Assembly: GCA_900188575.1 (NCBI GenBank)
Contig: FYEU01000302.1
Coordinates: 891,236-955,235, forward strand
DNA from: Geosmithia putterillii
Lineage: Eukaryota; Ascomycota; Sordariomycetes; Hypocreales; Bionectriaceae
Reading direction: 5' to 3'
Length of the DNA: 64,000 nucleotides
Shown here: positions 47,410 through 58,191 of the stretch, piece after piece
How positions within the stretch are numbered: the first letter of the stretch is position 1
Layout of the letters: every line of letters starts with the position of its first letter
Translations under genes and position numbers: made by a program
Notes under the pieces: model-generated
What the model was told of the DNA's origin: nothing
Seen by the model: only the letters and a program-made list of their open reading frames with translations
Databases searched by the model: none

Positions 47410-48557
47410 ATGACGCACGTGGACAACAAGAAGCCTTCGCCCCCTCCTCCTCTGGTCCCCATGGTCGAACAGGTCAAGTGGGAGCGCACGACGGAGAGCA
47501 GGATATCGACCGTCATCCGACTGCTACCGACATCATTGCAGCCGCGCATAGGCTCGTTTGGTGGGCAGTTCAGGCGAACTTCGAGTCTCGGCAACATACG
47601 AGCAACAGCAGCATCGGCTACAGCATTAGAAACGACGGACCAGCAGCAGCAGCAGCAGCAGCAACAACAACAACAGCCGTCTCCCCCGCCGAGGCCCATA
47701 TCTGCTCCTGGTCGACCAGGTAAACGGGATTCGTGGGGTGCCATGTCATCGGCGTCGTCATCTTCTGGTGATACAGCTACCACCGAGATGACGGCCTTGG
47801 ATATTGTGCCGCCGCTCGGCCCGGGCGGCAACGAGAGGAAGCGGCAGCCGCCGGGGCTGAACTGGCGACTTGTGGATCAAGGTATGGCTCACTGACCCCC
47901 ATTTTCTGGAGGTTAGAGTGATAGGAGGGAAAGAAATCGAGTACTGATAATCAAGCAGGAACGAGCCTGATAGGAATTGCGGCCGACGCAAGCGATAGCG
48001 ACGACGCAGCCCTCGGTAGAAAGGCATACATCGACGGCTTGTCGTACCTCCTCAAGAGTCTGCCCTCAGACCTCAACGGCTACGAGGAAGAGCAGATACG
48101 GTCGGCTCTTCCAGGCCAGATCTCGCGGAGATGGGAGGGACAGAGCATCGAACAGCAGCAGCAGTCCAGCATGCAATATCGCCGTAACTCGCCCCCCGGA
48201 GGCTACCAGCGGCAGAGGTCGACAGTGCACCGCGTCGTCCAGGCCCTCGTGCTCAACATGATCCTCCTCGCCCACCTGGTGCTGCCCTACCTGGCGCTGC
48301 TATTCAAGGCGGCCGTAACCGTCGAGCGACGATACCGCATGTCCGAAACGCTCATCGGGCACGGTGTGTCGGCCTTCAATGTGGCTGGGAGGCAGTGCGC
48401 CCGCGCCGCCGAGGTCGTACTCGCGACTGCTGCGCCGGGCCATGACGTATCTAACACATTCGCCTGGACCATCGAGGAAATCACCAGGGGTGTGTCGGAT
48501 GGCTTGGGAGAAGGACTGTTTATGACGAGGTTGAGGGATGGCAGCGGGATATCATGA
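47410..48557 (+). CDS. unrecognised polyQ protein with one C-terminal membrane segment
   Basis: Two exons (47410..47881 and 47959..48557; 77-bp intron) encode 356 aa. I do not recognise the family. The first half is disordered, with RRTSSLGNIRA (a possible kinase site), a run of about 12 glutamines, and Pro-rich and Ser-rich stretches. The second exon encodes a more ordered part: IAADASDSDDAALGRKAYIDG, LLKSLPSDLNGYEEEQI, a basic patch RRWEG, then a hydrophobic segment (VVQALVLNMILLAHLVLPYL, about 250-275) and an amphipathic C-terminus. The layout suggests a tail-region membrane anchor. The splice DQG|TSLIGIAAD keeps phase. Coding status is supported by the joined reading frame and GC-rich third positions. 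It could be an organelle-membrane protein; no function is assigned. Confidence 0.75.
47641..47677 (+). repeat. CAG/CAA polyglutamine tract
   Basis: About 12 consecutive Gln codons, first CAG then CAA, inside the unrecognised polyQ gene. Confidence 0.9.
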
Positions 48558-49012
48558 CATGACGCGTGGATGCTACGATGATGATGATAATGATGATTCA
48601 ATGAGTATGTACAGACTTCTGGATTAGAGTAATCGTAATTTCGAGTAAGAAGATTACAATGTTGATTCATGGCGCAATACGAGTAAACATTGTCTTGTCG
48701 TCCTGGAGGAGACAATGTCTGGGTCATCATGTCACGTGAGTACGCTCCTGGCGCGCCACCCTGCAAAAGGGCACTAGACCACGTATGGAACAAATCTAAA
48801 GGGTCCCCTATCATTCAAGGTCGCCCAAGAAAAAAATTCGAGGCGCGTCCCTTTGCCATCTCATCTATCCATCTCAACTCCTTCCCCCTTCTTCTTTCTC
48901 TCATTCTACCTCCTTCTTTCCTGTCCGTTCCTTTCTATTGTTGACCGGTATTCGCTATTCTTCGAGATATTCATTCCTTCTACCGCTTCTCCCCAACACA
49001 CAAAGTCCCATC
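48558..49012. promoter_or_regulatory. upstream region of the MSS116-like helicase gene
   Basis: 455 bp. A perfect TCACGTGA palindrome lies at 48732-48739, about 275 bp before the start codon, and a CT-rich run (48870-48950) leads into the likely 5' UTR. No gene seen. Confidence 0.55.
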
Positions 49013-51121
49013 ATGTTCAGGCAGGGACTGAGGCGCTGCGCCAGGCCGGCCAGCTCCTTGAGCTCCGCCGTGACCATGGCACGCCCTCGCGCCGCCATGA
49101 CCCTCGCACGATTCAGCGCTGCCCCGACGTCGATACAATCCGTCACGCCCATGTCGAGACTTGCCTCCCTTTCTAGGGCGTACAGCACAGAGACGGAGAC
49201 GGTCGCGGAGACGTTGACGGCCGAGTCGTCCGCCACCGATGCAGCCCCCAAGGCCGACGGCCTAGTCATCAACTTCAAGGACCTGGGGAACATGGGTGTT
49301 CACCCCAAGCTTATCGACTCCATTACCAACGGCCTCAAGTACGAGAGCATGACGCCCGTTCAGGCCAAGACCATCAACCCTGCGCTCAAGGGAACCGATA
49401 TGTAAGCCCCTCACTCTCTCTTTGCTCTCTGTTGCCCCTCTGACAACTGTTTTAGTGTGGCCCAAGCCAAGACCGGAACTGGAAAGACCATTGCCTTCCT
49501 TCTCCCGCTTCTCCAGAGGATGCTGGCCGAGGACCCTTCGCTGGCTGACAGGAGCGCGTCGCGCTCCGCCTCCAGCGACGACGTCAGGGGCATCGTCCTC
49601 TCGCCGACCCGTGAACTTGCCGAGCAGATTGCCGCCGAGGCTCGTGCCCTGACTAGAAACACCGGGCTCGTTATCCAGGTTGCCGTCGGCGGAACCAACA
49701 AGAGGCAGATGCTGCAACAGGCTCGTCGCCAGGGTTGCCACCTGCTCGTCGCCACTCCGGGCCGCCTCAACGACCTCCTCAGCGACCCCGACTCCGGCAT
49801 CGAGGCGCCCAACCTGGCTGGATTTGTCCTGGATGAGGCCGACCGCATGCTCGACGTGGGCTTCGAGAAGGAGCTGCACAACATCCTGGGGATGCTTCCC
49901 GCCGTGGAGGACAAGGTGCGCCAGACGATGCTGGTGTCTGCCACGATCCCCGACAATGTGATCCGGCTAGCGCGGTCCATGGTTCGTGCCAACGACTTTG
50001 AGTTCGTGCAGACTATTTCTGAGAACGAGTCTCTTACGCACGACAAGGTACCGCAGCGTGTAGTGCCGGTATCGTCGTGGTCCAACATGTTCCCCACTCT
50101 GCTGGAGCTCATGGAGCGTGAAGCCATCAAGGCCGACGAGAACCCCGACTCGCCGCCCTTCAAGGCCATCGTCTACTTTAACACCACGGCCATGGTTGAG
50201 CTGGCGGGCGAGGTCGGCTTCCGTCGCCGTCGCGAGCGCATGAGCACACTGGCCTCGTACGCCATCCACTCCAAGCTATCGCAGCAGCAGCGCACCCGCG
50301 CCGCTGACTCCTTCCGCAACGCCAAGTCAGGCATTCTCTTCTCATCCGACGTGACGGCCCGCGGCATGGACTTTCCCAACGTGACTCACGTCATCCAGGC
50401 CGATGTTCCCCGCGATCGCGAGTCGTACATCCACCGCCTCGGCCGCACCGGTCGCCAGGACAAGTACGGCGAGGGCTGGCTGCTGCTCCCCCCGCAGTCG
50501 GTCGGCTTTGCCAGGAAGCTCCTCCGCGGCCTCCCCCTGAAGCAGGACAAGTCGGTCGCCGCCGCTGAACTTGACATTGTGGAGACAGCCCCCGATGCCC
50601 TCGGCCAGTACCACGAGGAGATCCGCGACTGCATCAGCACTACCGACCGCCGCATCCTCGTCGGTGCCTACCAGTCCCTCTTTGGCCAAGCGTCCGGCGC
50701 TGACGAGCTTGCCGAGGACCTGTACACCTGGGTCACCCGTGGCTGGGGCTGGTCCCAGCCTCCGGCTGTCAGCTCCCGCTTCATTCGCAACACGGGCCTC
50801 AACCCCAGGTCCGAGTTCCTGAACATCCAGGACGAGTCGTCGAGATTCGACGATGGCGGTAGTGGCAGCCGCTTCCGCTCCAGGGGTGGCTTCGACCGAG
50901 GTGACCGTGGCGACCGCGGTGGCCGTGGTGATCGTGGCGGTCGTTCCAGGAGGGACGATGAAGACCCCTTCGGTGCCATGCGCCGCAACATCAGGACGGA
51001 TGACGCCCACCGTGGCGGCGACCGTGGCGGCGACCGTGGAGGCCGTGGAGGCCGTGGAGGTCGCGGTGGTCGTGGCGGATTCAGCGACAGGCGCCGCGAC
51101 CGCGACGAGCCCAGCTGGTAA
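49013..51121 (+). CDS. MSS116: mitochondrial DEAD-box RNA helicase (MSS116-like)
   Basis: Two exons (49013..49401 and 49456..51121; 54-bp intron) encode 684 aa. The first 55 residues are Arg/Ser/Ala-rich with no acids, a good mitochondrial presequence. Helicase motifs are complete: Q motif (YESMTPVQAKTI), I AKTGTGKT, Ia PTRELAEQ, II DEAD, III SAT, V TARGMDFPNV, VI HRLGRTGR. A C-terminal extension and an RGG/RGD-repeat tail (about 600-680; GDRGGRGGRGG) follow, as in Mss116, Cyt-19 and relatives, where the extension and basic tail tether the enzyme to structured RNA. Expected role: chaperone for mitochondrial group I/II introns and translation. The splice GTDI|VAQAKTGTGKT is in phase. Confidence 0.95.
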
Positions 51122-51711
51122 GGAAAAAGAAATCACCACTCTCCCCTGCTCTCTCTGAATGCACAATCTGTTGAAGCAACATAATGGAGCGACACAGGGA
51201 GAGCGGGTGTAATGTATATTCTCCCATTCTTTTTTTCTTGTTCACCCCATTTATCCTGTATTAATACCCCTACTATTTGAACGACTTTGTGCCCATTGTG
51301 GCGAATAACAGAGAAGACTTGTAAGAGAAGAAGAAGAAAAGGGCAATCCTGGACGGCAAAAGGAAGAGGGAATATCGTGTACACTATATGTACTATACCG
51401 GCGCAGCATAGTATGTGGGCATTGCTTCTTTCTTTGTTTTCACACGCATACATATTTACAACCATCTCCACGAATCAATAGACATGTAATCTACTATACT
51501 ACTACTGCAAGCGACCGACATCAATAGCTGACTGACGAAGTATTACTCGATATAAAGCGTACTGTGAGTATTCGTTACCCATGCTAGTAATAATGAACAA
51601 GAAGTGTAAGAAAAGACCACCGGAACGCCACCACTTTTGCTGCTGCCGTGTCCAATCAGGGCAATCCTGTTAGTCAAGAAGGAGAGGGAAATCCAAATGT
51701 CAAAGACGCTG
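51122..51711. other. convergent intergenic region
   Basis: 590 bp between the helicase and PEX7 3' ends; AT-rich, nothing else recognisable. Confidence 0.65.
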
Positions 51712-52923
51712 CTACCGTCTCCCCATGAGCATGTTGGCATCCCATAGGAGGACACGCTCGTCCCAGCCGACCGAGGCAACCCAGCCGCCCATGCCGAAGA
51801 GGCACCAGTCTATGCCGGTGGCGAACTCTGTGTGGCGGTTCATGACGCCGAGCTGGGCGCCCACACGCGGTGACCCCTGGGGACCCGGCCCGGGGGGCTG
51901 GGCAACCGAGGAGCCATCGTTCCACAGGCGGACCGTCATGTCGTAGCTAGCGCTGATGAGGACATCGGCGGCGTGGGGGCTCCAGGCGAGGCGGCGGACA
52001 GCGTATTCGTGGCCCGTCATGACGGAGAGGGGCCCGACTTCTGGGCTGCGAATGTCAAAGGTGCGCAGGACGCGATCGACGCCTCCCGTGGCGACGACGG
52101 CGTCGTTGTACTTGTTCCAGTCGTGAGTAAGAATCTCCGACGGACCGGGGGGTGGGTGCCCCGGGATGGGCTGCCCCCCAGGGGGGGCGTGGACGGGTAT
52201 CGCCGAGACGAGATGATATTTTGCTGACGTTGGGGTTCGCAGGTCGTAAATACGGAGGTGCGAGTCCGACGAGACGGCCGAGATGAGCGCCGGATTTGAC
52301 GGGCAGAATGCCGTGCTATATGTACAGTTGCCCACCGGGAGGGTCTTGAGCGAGAAGTTGCGCGTGGGCGACCACTGTAAAACCGCATCAGTCAGTCAGG
52401 GTGTCTGTTGACGGCCAAGAAGGGGAGAGAACGTCAGCGCACAATCTTGACGGTGCCATCCCATGAACTCGAGATGAAGGAGTCCTTGGTAACGGGGTTC
52501 CAGGCTACCGAGAAGGCCTCACGCTTGTGCTCGTGGAAGTTCATGACGGGAAAGTCGTCGACCCCCAAGTCAAACAGCTTGAGAGACCCATCACCGCAGG
52601 CGGTCACTAGCTGGTTCTCGTTGATCTCGGACCACGCCAGATCGTATAGCGCGTCGTTTGTGTCGAATCTATAATACCACCAACGGTCCCAGGTCAGTTG
52701 GCGCATTGCGTGACCGCCGCCCCCGGAGGTTCGTATGATCTAGTACTCACGCCTTCTCGACCTGGATTCCCTGGGCCGTCATACCCAGCGCAAAAAGACG
52801 GCCATTTCCCACGATTCCATAGTTGGCAGAGGAGGCAACGGCAATGCGCGAGTCGTAGTAGGGCGAGTATTTGACCGCGTAGGGGTTGTAGCCTTGCGTG
52901 CGAAACTCGAGCATGGCAGCCAT
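51712..52923 (-). CDS. PEX7: peroxin-7, PTS2 receptor (WD40)
   Basis: Three exons (52751..52923, 52443..52668, 51712..52374) encode 353 aa. The start MAAMLEFRTQGYNPYAVKYSP matches PEX7; a second in-frame ATG three codons on would give the more usual MLEFRTQ start. Six WD40 blades are visible, e.g. YDLAWSEINENQLVTACGDGSLKLFDL, FSVAWNPVTKDSFISSSWDG, RRLAWSPHAADVLISASYDM and the last ASVGWDERVLLWD. PEX7 binds PTS2 cargo in the cytosol and, with Pex20 in filamentous fungi, delivers it to the peroxisome. A Pro/Gly-rich loop (HAPPGGQPIPGHPPPGP) interrupts blade 4, as often seen in fungi. The second intron uses the weak donor GTGCGC. Divergent from the AlkB gene. Confidence 0.95.
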
Positions 52924-53474
52924 GATGGCGGGCTGGCGGCGGGTATTCAGCGCCCTGCTGGGAGCATCGGACCACGAAAGGAGGAGCTCGAAAGATGAGG
53001 GGTTATTTCCCGTATGCACGCGCAATTACGTGTGTGAGTGCGTGCACCTATTCTTATGCGTGTGCGTGTGTGTGTGTGTGTCGGTCGGCCGGGTCGGATC
53101 TCTACTCCCAGAAGGCCTCTGAGAGACAACAGAGAGATTGTGAAAGCTGCTTTGCTTGCATGTGCCTCGGCAAGTCCCACCGACGTCACACAAGCTCGAC
53201 TCCTCGTTTATGTGCATTCCCCGGATTCCAATGCAACTATCCAATATCTGTTAAGCCGTTAGTCATGTGACTTCGCGTCAGTTGCGGGACACGGAACATC
53301 CAGAGCAACACGCAATCCACGTATTGACCATTCATGAATCACGCATCAGGTGGGGCTTTTCGATCTAGTGAAGGCGTAAGAGTATGCAGCAACCCTTGTC
53401 TGCGTTCTGCATCTTCCGTCTGATGGCGAGGTGCCTTTGGATCACCGTGACCGCCTGATGAAAGATATGCTAGA
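52924..53474. promoter_or_regulatory. divergent promoter, PEX7 / AlkB-like gene
   Basis: 551 bp between the start codons. It contains a TG/TGCG-rich microsatellite-like stretch (53030-53080) and an isolated near-palindrome AGTCATGTGACT (53261-53272). No gene seen. Confidence 0.55.
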
Positions 53475-54884
53475 ATGCAGTCGTTCCTCACGAGTGCAAA
53501 CAGGAAACGGAAGTCAGGTGGTGAAGCGATCCAGGATGAAGAAGCAACCACAAATACAACAGTGCCGACGGCCGTGGCAGAGGGCGATGAAAATGAGCCC
53601 ACTGAGGTGAAGCTGGCCATGTTGATGTCGCTCCACCCGCACCTCGACAATGAAGCTCTCCTGGACGTTCTACTTGCACACGATGGCGTGGTGTCCCGGG
53701 CATTGGCCTCGCTAGCTGAGCGCCCTCCTACAACGCAGAAGAAGGAGTCGACAAGTCGAGTGGTAGGCTGTCAGAGCTCGCTTCGCCAATTTGTTACTCC
53801 CGCCGACGGTGGCGGTGGCGGCGGCAGCGGCAGCGGCTCTCCCTCCAAGAAGAAGCTCAAGCCCGTGACGAAGCGGGGCTCGACGCTACATCTCTTCGAC
53901 CCGGCCGACGTGGCCGAGCACACGCCATGCACTATAATCCACAACTTCCTGCCAGCCGATGTGGCCGATGCCTTGCTGCGCGAGCTGCTGGTTGAGGCAG
54001 ACACATTTGAAAAGGAAGACTTCAAGCTGTTTGACAATGTCGTCTCGAGTCCGCACACGTCGAGCTTCTTTGTCGAGAGCTACGACGAGATACAACGCCA
54101 GAAGACCGAGTACCACTACAACGGGTCGCGAGTGACGGACGTTCGTAGGATCACGCCTCAGCTCACCAGAGCGAAGCCCCTGGTTGAGGAGGCTGTCAAC
54201 GAGGAGGTACGGAAGCGCATCGAGACGCGGTACCCGGGCGGCCGCAAGCTCAAGCACCAGTCCCCTGACCCCTGGTGCCCCAACATGGCCTTTGTCAACT
54301 GCTATGACGGCCCCGCCGAGAGCGTCGGATGGCACAGTGATCAACTCACGTATCTGGGGCCCCGGGCTGTCATAGGCTCTGTCTCTCTGGGCGTGGCTCG
54401 TGAATTCCGCGTCCGCCGCGTGCTTCCTAAGGACGATGACGACGACAACGACGATGATGCTGCTGGTGGCGAAGGGACCTCCCGGGCTCAGAAGAAGAGG
54501 AAGAAGAAAGACAGGGGCGACGGTGACGCAGAGGGCCAGATCTCGATACATCTTCCGCACAACTCGCTGCTCGTCATGCACGCTGAGATGCAGGAGGAGT
54601 GGAAGCACACGCTGTCGCGCGCTGTATCCATCGACCCCCACCCCGTGGCGGGCAACCGGCGCATCAACATCACCTACCGCCACTACCGGCCGCGGATGCA
54701 CCCTCGCCACACACCCCGGTGCAACTGCAACGTACCATGTGTGCTGCGTGTCGTCCAACGCAAGAGGGAGAACTTCGGTAGGTATTTCTGGATGTGCTAT
54801 GCCAGTAACGTGCCGGGGAGGAAAGGATGTACCTTCTTCAAGTGGGCCGAGTTTGACGACGATGGCAACCCCAAAGACATGTAG
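53475..54884 (+). CDS. CUE - AlkB-type Fe(II)/2OG dioxygenase - GRF zinc finger protein
   Basis: A single exon encodes 469 aa in three parts. An N-terminal CUE-like helical segment (about 44-82, LAMLMSLHPHLDNEALLDVLLAHDG) suggests ubiquitin binding. The central AlkB domain (about 140-410) has the metal triad in GWHSD (His about 287, Asp about 289) and EWKHTLSRAV (distal His), and the 2OG-binding Arg in RRINITYR. A C-terminal GRF finger (about 425-462, RCNCNVPCVLRVV... NFGRYFWMCY... GCTFFKW) binds single-stranded nucleic acid in other proteins. The ALKBH2/3-like core suggests repair of alkylated DNA or RNA bases. A Lys/Glu/Asp-rich insertion (about 318-355) splits the double-stranded beta-helix. 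The order of domains suits ubiquitin-guided repair at damaged or single-stranded DNA, an inference. Confidence 0.9.
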   Translation: MQSFLTSANRKRKSGGEAIQDEEATTNTTVPTAVAEGDENEPTEVKLAMLMSLHPHLDNEALLDVLLAHDGVVSRALASLAERPPTTQKKESTSRVVGCQSSLRQFVTPADGGGGGGSGSGSPSKKKLKPVTKRGSTLHLFDPADVAEHTPCTIIHNFLPADVADALLRELLVEADTFEKEDFKLFDNVVSSPHTSSFFVESYDEIQRQKTEYHYNGSRVTDVRRITPQLTRAKPLVEEAVNEEVRKRIETRYPGGRKLKHQSPDPWCPNMAFVNCYDGPAESVGWHSDQLTYLGPRAVIGSVSLGVAREFRVRRVLPKDDDDDNDDDAAGGEGTSRAQKKRKKKDRGDGDAEGQISIHLPHNSLLVMHAEMQEEWKHTLSRAVSIDPHPVAGNRRINITYRHYRPRMHPRHTPRCNCNVPCVLRVVQRKRENFGRYFWMCYASNVPGRKGCTFFKWAEFDDDGNPKDM

Positions 54885-55210
54885 GGATGGTTGAATGACC
54901 CAGAGACATGACGAAATGAACCACATACGTATTACTGCCATATGCACGAATATGAACACACATATATACACCGTCAAAAGATTGGCGACATAGCATGTAG
55001 ATCGCGGTGGTGCTGTTTGGGACGTCGTAGACCGAGTTGCCCCACATGGGTTGTTAGCCCAATGCAGCTTCTCTGATATTATTCCAACAGTCAACATTCA
55101 GCATTTAACACCAACCAAACAAGCTCACGTCAAGACGAAAGCACCGGCGCGTGGCGCCACTCTTACGGCAAAGCAATTTTTTCACGGAAATCTACTAGCC
55201 AGTGCGCATA
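54885..55210. other. short intergenic region
   Basis: 326 bp holding the AlkB gene 3' flank and the RIB7 promoter. Nothing else seen. Confidence 0.6.
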
Positions 55211-56038
55211 ATGTCAGAGAAGCTGAGGTTTGCGACGTCATCGGCGGCGCAGCTAGAGGCGTACATGCCGCCAGCAGCAGCAGCAGGGCACGATGAGCAG
55301 CTCCAGAAACGGCGGCGCCCGTTCCTGACCCTCACATTCGCCACATCGCTCGACTCATCCCTCTCTCTAGCCCCCGGCGTTCGCACCCGCCTCTCGGGCT
55401 CCGACTCAAAGGCCATGACGCACTACCTGCGGTCACGCCACGCCGCCATCCTAGTCGGCGTGTCGACGGTGCTGGCCGACGATCCGGGGCTCAACTGCCG
55501 GATCGCGGGTGCCGAGTCGCAGCAGCCACGCCCCATTGTCCTCGACCCTCGGCTACGCTGGACGCCCCGCCGCGACGACAAGGTGCTGCAGCTGTGCAGG
55601 GCGGGCGAGGGCCTGGCGCCCGTCGTTCTCACAGGTGCGGAACACCCACCGCGGGAGAGCGTCGAGGTTCTTGCGGAGCACGGCGGAAAATACATCCGCA
55701 TAGATACAGGGCCCGGGAGGGCCGGAGGAGCGGGCATGTTTTCCTGGAAGGATGTGCTCGCCGCGCTCGAGGCCGAGAAGCTGAACAGCGTCATGGTGGA
55801 GGGGGGCGGGACCGTCATCAATACGCTGCTCGCGCCGGGTAACCAGGACCTCATCGACTCGGTCATTGTCACTATCGCACCCACGTGGCTGGGCAAGGGG
55901 GGCGTGGTCGTCTCGCCGGACAGGGTGCATGACGGGCAGGGCGTGCCGGTGCCGGCGGCGAGGCTGTCCGACGTGCGATGGTGTCCGTTTGGGGAGGACG
56001 TTGTCATGTGCGGGAGGTTTGGTCCCGGATCTAGCTGA
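55211..56038 (+). CDS. RIB7: RIB7, riboflavin-pathway reductase
   Basis: A single exon encodes 275 aa. The whole protein is a RibD C-terminal (DHFR-like) domain: LTFATSLDSSLSLAPGVRTRLSG at the start, HAAILVGVSTVLADDPGLNCR (NADPH-binding), VVLDPRLRW-type strand, and VMVEGGGTVINTLL near the end. Rib7 reduces 2,5-diamino-6-(ribosylamino)-4(3H)-pyrimidinone 5'-phosphate with NADPH, the second step of fungal riboflavin synthesis. The start MSEKLRF is the first ATG in frame. Length and motifs match fungal Rib7 (about 240-280 aa), so the gene appears intact and intron-free. Confidence 0.95.
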   Translation: MSEKLRFATSSAAQLEAYMPPAAAAGHDEQLQKRRRPFLTLTFATSLDSSLSLAPGVRTRLSGSDSKAMTHYLRSRHAAILVGVSTVLADDPGLNCRIAGAESQQPRPIVLDPRLRWTPRRDDKVLQLCRAGEGLAPVVLTGAEHPPRESVEVLAEHGGKYIRIDTGPGRAGGAGMFSWKDVLAALEAEKLNSVMVEGGGTVINTLLAPGNQDLIDSVIVTIAPTWLGKGGVVVSPDRVHDGQGVPVPAARLSDVRWCPFGEDVVMCGRFGPGSS

Positions 56039-57083
56039 GAATCTGGTCGCTTCAAGTCTGGTCCTTTTACCGTATACGGTCGGGATCAAAACTGATGGTT
56101 ATTAGTACTACCTCATACCCGTAAACCACCGTGACTTGTTCTCCCAAACTTGCCGATATGCCCTCTTGGCTCTGTTCCCTAACGTTGGGCCCATGTATGC
56201 TCATCAGAGTAAAGCAGCCATCAATCGTGTATATCTGCTACACATAGAAGGAAAAGAAGCCAGATCCCGAGTACCATATCTCGCCGGACACCAATTACGA
56301 TGCTATGTCGGATCTCACGCTCGGAACGGTCAACATACAGTGCATATGTATCGCTAAGACTGTGTCCATAATGTCCGATCAGACTCATCTAGGTGGGGGC
56401 TCACTGTGTGAATTGCGCCGTAGTGGGGGAAACTGCCTCGGGGCCCGTGTCAAACTACTGGTACTCGGAGGCGATGAGTAAAGATCATTTCAAGCGAAAC
56501 CGCTATGGTTCAAAAATCATCTCAATAGGAGGGTTACTTACATACCCCACGGGATTTCCCTCTGCTGCCTATTTCACGTGTTGCCGATTCCGGTAGATAC
56601 AGTTCTCTTCCTTCCCCTTGAACAAGAGCCTTCTTCATGCTTCGTTCAAAGGACATATCAGCTATTTCCGGCCATAGCTACCAATTAGGTAGGCATAGTA
56701 GAGTAGTGGAGGTAGGGAAGAAAAAATATTGATCTTCCATCCGTCTCTATTAGAAGTATAGCCAGCCCACTTTCCCTTCCCTTTCTTGTGGCTCATGGCA
56801 AGTCGTAACACTACGAAGTACTACAAGCTTGCAGGAGAAGCGGGGGCGGGGTACATATATTGGCATACTCCGTACCTGCTCGGGAACGCTAGCATCTGTC
56901 GCCTCCAAAACCAGGCCGCTCGGCAACGTCACCGTCACACCTCCAAAGTACCTGCGTTGAAGTTGTGGATTGAATTCCCTTTCCTTCAACATATACCCCC
57001 GTCCAGTCACCGCTCACTTAGGCTTGCTTTCCAGCGCTTCGAATTACACGTGTCCGCGCCCTCTCTTTTCACAATCCGCAGCC
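56039..57083. other. 1-kb intergenic region
   Basis: RIB7 3' flank and ribokinase promoter. One TACTCCGTA copy lies at 56866, 218 bp before the ribokinase start. No gene seen. Confidence 0.6.
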
Positions 57084-58052
57084 ATGGCGCCCCGCATCAC
57101 CGTCCTCGGCTCCCTCAACATGGACCTGGTGTCGTACGTGCCGCACCACCCGCAGCCCGGCGAGACCCTCAAGGCCAACGGCTTCACCACCTCCCCCGGC
57201 GGCAAGGGTGCCAACCAGGCCGTTGCCTGCGCCAAGCTGTCCCGCTCGTTGGATCTGTCCCACCCGAGCGCCGACGTGGCCATGGTCGGCGCCGTGGGCG
57301 CCCACGACCCTTACGGCCCCGCCCTGCGCGAGTCCCTGACGTCCTTTGGCGTCGACGTTGCCGGCGTGGTGTCCCGCGAGGATTGTGGCACGGGCGTCGC
57401 CGTCATCGTCGTCGACGAGCCCAGCGGCCAGAACCGCATCATCATCTCCCCCGAAGCCAACGGCTCCTGGAAGGCCGACGACTTCCGCACCTTGCCCGGC
57501 CCCAAGCCTGACCTGCTCATCATGCAGCTCGAGATTCCACAGGACGCCGTCCTCCAGGCCCTCGAGGCTGCCAAAGCCGCCGGCGTACCTACCTTGCTCA
57601 ACCCGGCCCCCGCCTCCACCTTGCCCGAGGAAGTGTACGGCGGCCTAGAACATCTCGTCGTGAACGAGACCGAGGCCTCCATCCTCTCGGGTAAGCCCGA
57701 GTCAGAGCTCGACGACGAGGCCGGCCTCGCTCGCATCTCAGACATCTTCCTCAGTAGGGGGGTGCAAAACGTCATCATCACCCTTGGCGGGAGGGGCGTC
57801 TACTACGCCACCGCTGGTGGCAGCAGCAGCTCCAGGGGCCTTGTTGCCGCCCTCAAGACCACCGTTGTCGACACCACAGCTGCTGGAGATACATTTGTCG
57901 GCTCCTATGCCCTCTCTGCCGTCAAAGCCTCGTCCACAAGTACCCCCTTCGACATCGAGTCGGCCGTCAAGGCCGCCAACGCAGCCTCTGCCAAGACGGT
58001 CGCTCGCAAGGGTGCCCAAGCCTCCATTCCCTGGAAGGATGAACTTGAATAG
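57084..58052 (+). CDS. RBK1: ribokinase
   Basis: A single exon encodes 322 aa. PfkB/ribokinase family motifs: N-terminal ITVLGSLNMDLVSYV, sugar-binding SPGGKGANQAVACAKL (about 38-53), VNETEASIL, and the C-terminal PfkB signature DTTAAGDTFVGSYAL with the catalytic Asp in AAGD. The enzyme phosphorylates D-ribose to ribose 5-phosphate using ATP, in the cytosol and nucleus. The start MAPRITVLGS is favoured: it begins directly at the first beta strand, as in orthologues. The sequence is complete, with no gaps in conserved motifs. Confidence 0.95.
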   Translation: MAPRITVLGSLNMDLVSYVPHHPQPGETLKANGFTTSPGGKGANQAVACAKLSRSLDLSHPSADVAMVGAVGAHDPYGPALRESLTSFGVDVAGVVSREDCGTGVAVIVVDEPSGQNRIIISPEANGSWKADDFRTLPGPKPDLLIMQLEIPQDAVLQALEAAKAAGVPTLLNPAPASTLPEEVYGGLEHLVVNETEASILSGKPESELDDEAGLARISDIFLSRGVQNVIITLGGRGVYYATAGGSSSSRGLVAALKTTVVDTTAAGDTFVGSYALSAVKASSTSTPFDIESAVKAANAASAKTVARKGAQASIPWKDELE

Positions 58053-58191
58053 ACAAATCACAATATTAATTACATAGAAAGCTCACGAAAGGAAAAGCCG
58101 CAAAGCTATAAAAATATCAAGCTTCATCATCAACGCAGCTACCAGTGTCTTTCGTAGGGGTATCATGGATCGTGGCCTCCTTCGCGTATGA

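Noticed and set aside
50342..51166. 274-codon open frame antisense to the DEAD-box helicase
   Set aside because: Its Ala/Thr/Val repeats are the complement of the RGG tail; not a gene.
53886..55097. 403-codon open frame antisense to the AlkB gene
   Set aside because: Antisense shadow of a well-supported gene; no motif and no plausible start context.
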